Shown: positions 1-6,586 of the stretch, piece after piece
Layout of the letters: each line of letters begins with the position of its first letter
Position numbering within the stretch: the stretch's first letter is position 1
Assembly (NCBI GenBank): GCA_902783235.1
Contig: CACZQG010000027.1
Span: forward strand, 1 to 12,243
DNA: 12,243 nucleotides
Reading direction: 5' to 3'
DNA from: an uncultured Ruminococcus sp.
GTDB lineage: Bacteria > Bacillota > Clostridia > Oscillospirales > Ruminococcaceae
The notes under the pieces: generated by a model
Seen by the model: only the letters and a program-made list of their open reading frames with translations
Database searches by the model: none
What the model was told of the DNA's origin: nothing
Program-made: the position numbers and the translations under genes

Positions 1-56
1 CAGTATGCCTGCATCGATTTTGTACAATCTAACGAAAAATCTGACTTCGCATCTGA

Positions 57-73
57 CGCACAATCTTTGTGCG
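57..73. other. Short perfect hairpin in the 3' flank of the ECF S-component gene
   Basis: CGCACAA and TTGTGCG form a 7-bp stem around TCT. On the minus strand it lies about 60 nt past the S-component stop codon and is followed, 17 nt later, by a run of five T. In between is a 12-nt direct repeat (ATCTGAC at 39-45 and 51-57). It could be a weak terminator or part of an interspersed repeat cut off by the window edge. The T-run is too far from the stem for a textbook intrinsic terminator. Nothing else is seen in 1-133. Confidence 0.35.
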
Positions 74-133
74 GTATTGCCTTAAAACTATTTTGTTAAA
101 TATATTATCTGTAAAGCATTTATATTGCATATA

Positions 134-652
134 CTATATCAATCTTTTTTTCAATCCTGTTTTATCAATAAAAGTACCAACAGCGATATACAGTACCGCA
201 CTTGAACAGATCTGCACAGCATAGGAAGGCAGTTGTGTAAAAGCTGCTGTGACCGTACTCCAGGAAAGCTGCCCCAGAATAAAAACAGCTTCATAAAAGC
301 TATAGCCTATAACGCAAACAAGCAAGGAAGGCAATATTCCAAGTATATTTCGTAAATTAACCGTTTTATAGGTTTTATTCGTGAAAAACAGTGCTGTCAG
401 TGCTTTTATAACAACAGTTCCGGGTATCCATATAGGAAAACCTGATATACCGTCAGCAAGAGCACCGCCTATGGCAGATGCAGCCACTGCATACGGAGCA
501 GGCAGAAGGCAGGCAGAAAGATAAATTACACCATCTCCTGCATGAGTAAAGCCATTACCTGTGGGAATATGGATCATAGTCACCACGAATATCAAGGCAG
601 CAAAAACACCTGTAAGTGTTAAAAGTTTGATCTTATTATTTGATCTTGTCAT
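134..652 (-). CDS. ECF transporter S component (substrate-binding membrane protein), substrate unknown
   Basis: This 172-residue, very hydrophobic protein has about five or six predicted membrane segments. Near residues 37-95 it carries the pattern typical of the PF07155/HmpT-like group of energy-coupling factor S components: a GDG motif after the first helices, then an ALADGISG stretch, then a VVIKAL segment. S components bind a vitamin or its precursor in the membrane and work with a shared EcfT/EcfA1/EcfA2 module, none of which is encoded here, so the protein would depend on genes elsewhere. The start is set by AGGAGG, 6 nt upstream of ATG; this ribosome site overlaps the stop codon of the deformylase-like gene, 10 bp away. 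The pair is therefore an operon and probably translationally linked. No riboswitch is visible upstream that would name the ligand. Family placement is from pattern recognition; the ligand is not inferable. Confidence 0.8.
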   Translation of the reverse strand: MTRSNNKIKLLTLTGVFAALIFVVTMIHIPTGNGFTHAGDGVIYLSACLLPAPYAVAASAIGGALADGISGFPIWIPGTVVIKALTALFFTNKTYKTVNLRNILGILPSLLVCVIGYSFYEAVFILGQLSWSTVTAAFTQLPSYAVQICSSAVLYIAVGTFIDKTGLKKRLI

Positions 653-662
653 AATAAACCTC

Positions 663-1073
663 CTATATTAGTATACCCTCAAAATGATCCATTTCATGCT
701 GAATTATCTGAGCATTAAAATCTTTTAAGGTCTTTATTCTCTTTTTGAAATCCATATCCAGGTATTCTACCTTAATAATCCTACATCGCTTTGTTTTTCT
801 GACACCTTCAAGAGATAAACAGCCCTCCTGTGTTTCATAAGGAGAAGACTTTTTAAGTATGACAGGATTTATCATAACCTCATACCTGTTATCGATCAAT
901 GCCACAAGTATCGTCTTATGAACCCCTATCATATTTGCAGCCATACCCACACATTTTTCTGCATTAGCTTTTATCGTATCCAACAGATCCTGAGCAGTAC
1001 CAAGATCATTGATCTCAGCAGCCGAAGAAGGTCGGCTTAACACTATTGGATCCTTAACAATATTCCTTACCAT
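663..1073 (-). CDS. Peptide-deformylase-like metalloprotein (short Firmicutes type)
   Basis: Peptide deformylases remove the formyl group from the N-terminal methionine of new proteins, using a metal held by one Cys and two His. All metal-site motifs are present: EGCLS at 83-87 (ligand Cys85) and QHEMDH at 125-130 (His126, catalytic Glu127, His130). Motif I, normally GxAAxQ, reads GMAANM at 43-48, so the conserved Gln is replaced by Met48. At 136 residues the protein is shorter than the usual 150-190 and ends just after motif III. I place the start at the ATG at 1071-1073: GGTGAT lies 4 nt upstream, and the protein then begins MVRNIVKD. An upstream GTG at 1080-1082 in the same frame is part of that ribosome site. 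The 136-residue GMAANMIG type looks familiar from streptococci and clostridia, where I recall such paralogues being of doubtful deformylase activity. Fold assignment is strong, activity uncertain. Confidence 0.85.
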   Translation of the reverse strand: MVRNIVKDPIVLSRPSSAAEINDLGTAQDLLDTIKANAEKCVGMAANMIGVHKTILVALIDNRYEVMINPVILKKSSPYETQEGCLSLEGVRKTKRCRIIKVEYLDMDFKKRIKTLKDFNAQIIQHEMDHFEGILI

Positions 1074-1108
1074 TTTTATCACCCGCTATATCTACTTAGA
1101 TTATGGTT

Positions 1109-1137
1109 ATTATACCATTTTTATTATAAAAAGTCAA
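1109..1137 (-). promoter_or_regulatory. Sigma-70-type promoter for the deformylase-like/ECF S operon
   Basis: On the minus strand TTGACT (1132-1137) is followed after exactly 17 bp by TATAAT (1109-1114), with TG one base before the -10 (extended -10). The predicted start near 1102 leaves a leader of about 29 nt before the ATG at 1073. Confidence 0.85.
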
Positions 1138-1305
1138 TACATTTTTTCCTATAGCCAGATATAGGTTAAACTTATAATAATATTGCCTGATTAGAAAAAG
1201 ATGCCTTTTGAAAAAAGCTCTGCAAAAACTTTTAATTTTGCTCATACGCTGACCGATAAAGCAGTTATGAGCACAAAAAGCATCTGAAATGATAACACAA
1301 TATAA

Positions 1306-1333
1306 TAGCTCCGCACCTATTGGCACGGAGCTA
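1306..1333 (-). terminator. Intrinsic terminator of the xylanase gene
   Basis: On the minus strand this forms a continuous 12-bp stem with an AAUA loop, 18 bp after the xylanase stop codon, followed by UUAUAUUGUG. Two of the pairs are G·U on the minus transcript and would be A·C mismatches on the plus strand. This marks the minus-strand RNA as the selected one. The U-tail is weak. Confidence 0.75.
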
Positions 1334-1351
1334 AAAAGATTTAGTTATTTG

Positions 1352-4300
1352 TTATGCAAACTGCCATGAATCCATTGTTACATCATTGTTGAATACAAAG
1401 AACAGATCGTTCTTTCCACTGGGTGAATTTACAACAGGAACTGTGACCTCTGTCATCTTACCGCCAGCCGGGATCTCTACATATGTCATTGCATCTGACT
1501 TATCCTTGTTTGTGCATATCTTGATGACAGCACCATTCTTGGATGAAGCCTTTACAGTAACAGTAGAAGCACCGCTCTTGAAGTCAACGCCGGTCGTCTT
1601 GATCCACGAACCCTTCTTTGCATTGACAACAGTGTCCTGAAGTCCTGTTACAGTAATATCGTTTGACTGATTGTACATTGTTTCAGCCTGCTGTTTTGCA
1701 TAAGGATCCAACGCCTCTATCTGTGATGTACCCTTCAGATCAACATTACAAGTAACCTTGCCATTGCTAAAGGATGCTTCACTGATATGAGTAGAACGAT
1801 AGTTACCGTCCTGACTGGTGCCGTTGCTTGTTTTGAATGTCTTGCCCATACGCAGTGCCTGAGCACGGGTATGATATGCAACATAGTACTTATTCTTGAA
1901 ATAGATCACTGAATGATGATTATTGCCGCCCTTGTCTACACCATTTGTAGCAGTACCGGGAAGTACCTTGCCGGCAAACTGCCAGCTGTTGGAAACAGTA
2001 GGTGTCTTGGAGGTCATATAGCATATCTCGCCGCTTCCAAAGGAAGTACCATTGATACTTGTTCCACGGGGTACATTCCAGTTTGTACAGTACGAGTAAT
2101 ACCATGTATCACCTATCTTGATAAGGCTTGAGTCTTCAAAGAGATAAGGTGTAGGCATCTGAACAGTGCTGCCAACGATGGATATCATATCATCGCCAAG
2201 CTTAGCTATACGTCCAGTGCCCGGATTGGATTTATCCTTACCATCAACACCGCCGCCAAAAGCAATATAAGCCTCTCCTGTATTATGATCCAGATAAACT
2301 CCGGGGTCAAACATCCATACTACTCCTGAGTTGCCGGGAGTATTCCAGTCAAGCAGTGCGTGACCCAAAGGATCTGTCCAGGGACCTGTAGGACTGTCGG
2401 CTGTAAGTACGCCTATACCACCGCCGCTGTTTGCAAAATAAAGGAAGAATTTATCCTTTCCGTTTATTGTTTTCCATTCTGCATCGGGAGCCCATGCACG
2501 GTTTGCCCACTTGGCAGGACCGTTAAAGCCATCTCTGCCGGCAACCGGTATAGCACCGTGATCCGTCCAGTTTACCATATCCGATGTAGATACACAGTTT
2601 ATGGTACCGCTGTTATATGAGTTTTCTGTCAGTACACCATTAGGATACTCAAAAGCATCATTTGTTGTATAGATATAAAGTCTGTCCTTATATACCATCC
2701 AACCGGGGTCAGCGCCAAAACGCTGTGTTGTCATGGGATTGTTTTCCCCGTCATTCTTCCAGCTGGAAGCAATTGTTACATTGCCGAACTTATTCTGTAA
2801 TTCGGAAATATTGAAATCACCGTAATCGATCTCTGCCTGAGGGAATTCCGTTATCTTCTTAGTTATAAACTGCCAGATAAGCTTAACATCATTTTCATCA
2901 AATTTAGTGCTGCGGTCAACATCCGCTGCCTTCTTTATAGCACTGTCTGTAAATCCGATCTTGAGTGCTGCCTTAGAAATAAGGTAATCTGCAACATTTA
3001 CTGTTCCGTCGCCATTCACATCTCCAAGACTGTATGTTACACCAGGATCTGTACCGGGGTCATCACCGGGAACCTCAGGCTGACCTTCGCCTGCAATACC
3101 TGTACCGCCTACAGCACCAATAGCTTCATCCACATAGAAATCAATAGTGCTTTCCTTTGTTTCAATATAAATAGCCATATCAGATGCATCGGAAGGGATC
3201 TTGTATTCTGTATTTACAAGCTGCAGCCACTTGCCCTTCACACCTGTTCCCTCTGCGATAGTGTCATAATGTGTTTCACCATCCGAGCCCTTATACTGTA
3301 ATTTCATGTAGAATATATCGGTATCATTGCCGGTATCATATGTTACATGAGATGAGAAGCTGTATGTTTCGCCCGGCTTGAAAATCGCTGAGCTGAGAGA
3401 ATACTGCGCACCATTCCAGGAATCTGTTCTGCCTGAAACATAAAGCGATTTGCTGCCCCATTCGGTATAATGATGATCGCCGCTGGATGTAACTGCTGCT
3501 GCACCTCTTCCGGTCCAGTCATCTGTACCGTTTTCAAATCCGCACTGATACCACCAGCCGTAATCATTGGGCTTTAGCTCTGTACCGGGATCAGGGGTTC
3601 CGGGATCATATGTTTTACCATCAGTCTGCATAGCCATAAGTCTCTTATATGCTTCCTTAGGCTGGTTGTTTGCATCATAGAGAAGGGCATTGCTTCCGGA
3701 TTTCAGCCATGAATTAGCATCATTAGGACCCCAGATCTGAACAAGAGATACCTTGTTTTTCTTACCTGAGTTATTGTAATCCATAGCGTGCTTGAAGATC
3801 GCCTCATATTTATCAGCCTGCTGTGAATAGCTGTACTTGCCGCTTTCTACGCTGATATCCAGCTCTGTAACCTGAACATCACAGCCGATAGACAAATACT
3901 TATCCATTGCTGCCAGATAATCTACTGTGCCTGCAAATCCTGTTGCATTTGCCGGTACGTGTGACTGCATACCTACACCGTCAAGGAGTCCCTTGCCGTA
4001 CAGCTCTTTACACTTTTCATAGATCTTATCCATCTTCCAGCCCATATACTCATTGTAATCATTATAGAAGAGCTTACAGGTTGAAGGAGCATACTTTCTT
4101 GCATACTCAAACGCTTTATCCATGAACTTATTGCTGCCGTATACCTGTACCCAGGGTGAATTTCCGTTATTATTGTTTACACCGGGTACTCTTGCGCCGC
4201 CGTTGTTCTGGCATCTGCTCTGATCATCAGACATACACTCATTACATACATCGTATGCATAAAGATCGAGAGAAGGATACTGCTGCTTATATGCTGCAAA

Positions 4301-5230
4301 CATATTCTTAATATAGCTTTCAAGACGCTGATTCATAACTGATTCACTTACCCAGTTGCCGCCGTCCTGGAAATTATCCTTGAAAAACCAGGTAGGTGTC
4401 TGGCTGTGCCATACCATTGTATGTCCTCTGAAACCGAGATGATTCTTGGAAGCAAAGTCACAAATAGCAGCGCAGCTGTTAAGGTTTACTCCGATATTGT
4501 TGCTTGACTGGCTTCTGTTGATAGTAGCGTCCGGCTTAGTCTCATTCTCACATTCCACAGCATTGCAGTCCTTGAGAATATTAGCTGTAATACCGCTGAT
4601 ATTTACAGTACCGCCATTTAGTATGTTACCAACTCTGAAATATCCGCCGAATTTTCCCACAAGACCTTCGCCGGCAGCAGATACAAGCTGATCCGCACTT
4701 TTTTCACCTGTTACTGTTATATCATCTATTCTGAAATCATCTGTGTTATCGTTTGTAATGTCTATCCTGTATTCAGAAGTATTCTCAGGGGCTTCATATT
4801 CAGCAGTAAGCTTTGTCCACTCTCCGCCTTTTACGTTCTCACTGATAAGCTCCACTGTTGTGCTGTTCTCATCTTCATCAAGAAAAGTAAGATTTACTGT
4901 GAACCTTGAATCGGTATCGCTGAATACATTGAAATTATATGTATACTCAACTCCGCCTCCAAGATAAAGACCCTTTGACGATGAAGCACCATCTGATGCA
5001 CTATTTCTGCCTGATACAAGCATACCTCTTGAACCATTCACGCCTATTCCGGCAAATGCATCAAGGGATACCTCCTCACTGCTGCCGTGCCAGCCATCAT
5101 AGTTCACTTCAAAATCATCATGAACGATCTCTGATGCATATGTAGGCATGATAACACTTGGCATATAGGTCAAGGTCGTCAAGCTGCACACTGCTGCTGT
5201 GACCGCTGCATAGACTTTTCTCAGCTTCAT
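1352..5230 (-). CDS. Secreted bifunctional xylanase: CBM22-GH10-CBM22-dockerin-GH43-CBM6
   Basis: This 1292-residue enzyme carries two activities against arabinoxylan. In order: signal peptide (1-33, cleavage after YAS); CBM22-like xylan-binding module (about 35-175); GH10 endo-xylanase (about 180-535) with HSQTPTW at 275-281, acid/base Glu331 (YDVCNE) and nucleophile Glu456 (VTELDI); PDPGT linker; second CBM22-like module (about 555-708); dockerin (735-797); GH43 (about 815-1175) with base Asp841 (GADPGWM), pKa-setting Asp975 (FDPG) and acid Glu1032; and a C-terminal CBM6-like module ending in SWQFA. The ADPGWMVY start of the GH43 resembles arabinoxylan arabinofuranohydrolases, but beta-xylosidase cannot be excluded. 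The dockerin would attach the enzyme to scaffoldin cohesins. Its first calcium loop (GDVNGDG) is canonical; the second (DVDRST...D781) is divergent but keeps its acidic ligands. AAGGAT lies 11 nt before ATG. The gene has its own promoter and terminator. All catalytic residues are intact. Confidence 0.93.
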   Translation of the reverse strand: MKLRKVYAAVTAAVCSLTTLTYMPSVIMPTYASEIVHDDFEVNYDGWHGSSEEVSLDAFAGIGVNGSRGMLVSGRNSASDGASSSKGLYLGGGVEYTYNFNVFSDTDSRFTVNLTFLDEDENSTTVELISENVKGGEWTKLTAEYEAPENTSEYRIDITNDNTDDFRIDDITVTGEKSADQLVSAAGEGLVGKFGGYFRVGNILNGGTVNISGITANILKDCNAVECENETKPDATINRSQSSNNIGVNLNSCAAICDFASKNHLGFRGHTMVWHSQTPTWFFKDNFQDGGNWVSESVMNQRLESYIKNMFAAYKQQYPSLDLYAYDVCNECMSDDQSRCQNNGGARVPGVNNNNGNSPWVQVYGSNKFMDKAFEYARKYAPSTCKLFYNDYNEYMGWKMDKIYEKCKELYGKGLLDGVGMQSHVPANATGFAGTVDYLAAMDKYLSIGCDVQVTELDISVESGKYSYSQQADKYEAIFKHAMDYNNSGKKNKVSLVQIWGPNDANSWLKSGSNALLYDANNQPKEAYKRLMAMQTDGKTYDPGTPDPGTELKPNDYGWWYQCGFENGTDDWTGRGAAAVTSSGDHHYTEWGSKSLYVSGRTDSWNGAQYSLSSAIFKPGETYSFSSHVTYDTGNDTDIFYMKLQYKGSDGETHYDTIAEGTGVKGKWLQLVNTEYKIPSDASDMAIYIETKESTIDFYVDEAIGAVGGTGIAGEGQPEVPGDDPGTDPGVTYSLGDVNGDGTVNVADYLISKAALKIGFTDSAIKKAADVDRSTKFDENDVKLIWQFITKKITEFPQAEIDYGDFNISELQNKFGNVTIASSWKNDGENNPMTTQRFGADPGWMVYKDRLYIYTTNDAFEYPNGVLTENSYNSGTINCVSTSDMVNWTDHGAIPVAGRDGFNGPAKWANRAWAPDAEWKTINGKDKFFLYFANSGGGIGVLTADSPTGPWTDPLGHALLDWNTPGNSGVVWMFDPGVYLDHNTGEAYIAFGGGVDGKDKSNPGTGRIAKLGDDMISIVGSTVQMPTPYLFEDSSLIKIGDTWYYSYCTNWNVPRGTSINGTSFGSGEICYMTSKTPTVSNSWQFAGKVLPGTATNGVDKGGNNHHSVIYFKNKYYVAYHTRAQALRMGKTFKTSNGTSQDGNYRSTHISEASFSNGKVTCNVDLKGTSQIEALDPYAKQQAETMYNQSNDITVTGLQDTVVNAKKGSWIKTTGVDFKSGASTVTVKASSKNGAVIKICTNKDKSDAMTYVEIPAGGKMTEVTVPVVNSPSGKNDLFFVFNNDVTMDSWQFA

Positions 5231-5294
5231 AGTTAATGCACATCCTTCCGTAAAAATAATGATTTGTTAGTTTTGATTGTTTTCTTTATACAAT

Positions 5295-5305
5295 CTTAAT
5301 CGTTT
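5295..5305 (-). promoter_or_regulatory. Shared leader motif AAACGATTAAG (xylanase copy)
   Basis: This 11-base string on the minus strand recurs exactly upstream of the GH9 gene (9329-9339). Here it begins 19 nt after the predicted -10 box, so it would sit just inside the transcript. A nearby TGAAACG also precedes it, as in the GH9 copy. GAAACG resembles half-sites bound by LacI-family regulators, but no matching symmetric partner is present. Function is inferred only from recurrence and position. Confidence 0.4.
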
Positions 5306-5324
5306 TCGTTTCATTTCATTTACT

Positions 5325-5333
5325 ATTGTAGCA
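5325..5333 (-). promoter_or_regulatory. Extended -10 promoter of the xylanase gene
   Basis: On the minus strand TGCTACAAT gives an extended -10 with no good -35 at 17 bp, which suggests activator dependence. The predicted start is near 5318, giving a leader of roughly 88 nt. A palindrome (5355-5364) lies where an activator overlapping the -35 region would bind. Confidence 0.55.
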
Positions 5334-5349
5334 TATTATTATTATTTTG

Positions 5350-5364
5350 TATTTCACAATTGTG
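5350..5364. promoter_or_regulatory. Candidate operator, palindrome CACAATTGTG, upstream of the xylanase gene
   Basis: A perfect 10-bp palindrome (5355-5364) centred at about -42 from the predicted xylanase start. The longer string TATTTCACAATTGT (5350-5363) matches TATATCACAATTGT at 9222-9235, between the AraC and GH9 promoters, at 13 of 14 positions. It is also the only dyad between the second AraC gene and the xylanase gene, and it lacks a U-tract, so it is unlikely to be a terminator. Confidence 0.5.
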
Positions 5365-5389
5365 TAGTTTATAGCATAAATGTAATTTT

Positions 5390-6586
5390 TCAGAAATATT
5401 TTTTCTCACGATATTCCGAAGGAGTCATACCTTTTAATTCCTTAAATACACGGCAAAAATGGCTTTGTGAGGAAAAGCCCAGGTGATCACTTATAGCGAC
5501 CAGGCTCTTATCTGTTTCATACAGCAATTCTTCTGCTTCCTGTATTTTTTTCAGCTTGATAAAGTCAGAAAGATTCATACCTGTCTGCTTCTTGAATTCC
5601 ATAGTAAGACCGCCGCGGCTCTTACCAAGAGCTGCGGCTATATCTGTAGTTTTGATTGCGCTTGAAAGATGATGCCTGATATACTTTGAGACCTCACTTA
5701 TCATTCGTGAGCCCTTTTCACCAAACTTTATCTGTTTGGCAACACGATCTGCATAATCCAGTATCATATGATACTGGAGATTCTTTATCCTGTCAATATT
5801 GTTGAGGTGTTCACATTTGATAATATACATCTCCTCAACTTCCATTACTTCATCCGCATCAAGACCTGCCTGAATAGCAGCTCTTGCACAGATAGTTTCA
5901 AGACGGATAAAAAAGTTCTTCTGATGCCTCAGAAGATTGGGAGCAAGATGCCCCGAGCTTGCTGCCGGGACCTTTGTAGCACCGTCAATAAGTCCCTGAA
6001 CATCGCCGCTCATGATCTTTTTGGCTATCTCTCTGTCAATAGTATATGTGCGTATCTTATTGTCAAATATATCGGCTGCGGATTCTTCGTATTCCGTTTC
6101 TTTAATCTCGCAGGCTATATCACGCTGTTCGCTGTCATTCACTCTTATATCGGTGATATTCAGCATAGAGCCGTTGATAGTAAAATTAAAGAGTATAAGA
6201 GACTGCAGAAGAGTATCCAGACTGATACATGAAACTGACTTCATTTCCACTGCAAAAACAGCTGCCTCACTGGGACTCAGTCCCAGCTTGAAGCCTTCTT
6301 TTTTCAGTTCAATTTCAGGATAGGATATTTCTGTGACAGGCCCTACTACAAGCCTGTATGGAGGAAATAAAACAGATCCGTAATAAAACAGGTCATTATA
6401 TATATAATAGCTCACTTCATCCTCTGACCAATTTGTATTTTCAAGGCATTTATCGGCTACATCGGCTTTAAAATTCATTGTATTCTGATATAAGATCTTT
6501 TCACCATTTTCATAAAGCCGCAGCGGAAAGCCGAACATATTAAGATACTGGCGGCATAAGTATAATATCTGATCCTTCGTCATCAT
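5390..6586 (-). CDS. AraC/XylS-family transcriptional regulator with a large non-cupin sensor region
   Basis: This 398-residue protein has two C-terminal helix-turn-helix motifs. The first is near 312-336 (TTDIAAALGKSRGGL, then FKKQTG); the second near 361-390 (VAISDHLGFSSQSHF, then the FKELKGMTPSEYR signature that ends AraC domains). Residues 1-285 form a mixed sensor region with no histidine-containing cupin motif; part of it (VVGPVTEISYP near 80-90) resembles GAF/PAS-type sensors. I do not recognise the ligand. It has no membrane segment and should be cytoplasmic. Its ATG overlaps the GH43 stop codon in ATGA (6583-6586), and AAGGAGG lies 4 nt upstream, or 7 nt before a second ATG at 6581-6583. 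It is therefore the last gene of the AraC-GH43-AraC operon. No terminator is seen after it, so read-through into the xylanase gene is possible. A role as activator of the xylanase and GH9 genes is inferred from position. Confidence 0.88.
   Translation of the reverse strand: MMTKDQILYLCRQYLNMFGFPLRLYENGEKILYQNTMNFKADVADKCLENTNWSEDEVSYYIYNDLFYYGSVLFPPYRLVVGPVTEISYPEIELKKEGFKLGLSPSEAAVFAVEMKSVSCISLDTLLQSLILFNFTINGSMLNITDIRVNDSEQRDIACEIKETEYEESAADIFDNKIRTYTIDREIAKKIMSGDVQGLIDGATKVPAASSGHLAPNLLRHQKNFFIRLETICARAAIQAGLDADEVMEVEEMYIIKCEHLNNIDRIKNLQYHMILDYADRVAKQIKFGEKGSRMISEVSKYIRHHLSSAIKTTDIAAALGKSRGGLTMEFKKQTGMNLSDFIKLKKIQEAEELLYETDKSLVAISDHLGFSSQSHFCRVFKELKGMTPSEYREKKYF

Noticed and set aside
653..1137. 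A vitamin riboswitch ahead of the ECF S component
   Set aside because: The gene follows the deformylase-like gene by 10 bp and the operon leader is only about 29 nt, so there is no room for one.
1096..1326. A 76-codon minus-strand open frame between the xylanase and deformylase-like genes
   Set aside because: It overlaps the xylanase terminator and the deformylase-like promoter, has no convincing ribosome site, and its Cys/Phe/Tyr-rich product resembles no family.
5295..5316. CcpA catabolite-repression (cre) site in the xylanase leader
   Set aside because: TGAAACGAAAACG resembles cre but is one base out of register at the central CG. I keep only the recurrence of AAACGATTAAG as evidence.
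5768..6323. Plus-strand open frames of 154 and 103 codons opposite the second AraC gene
   Set aside because: They are antisense to a well-supported AraC coding region; their composition is that of a shadow frame.
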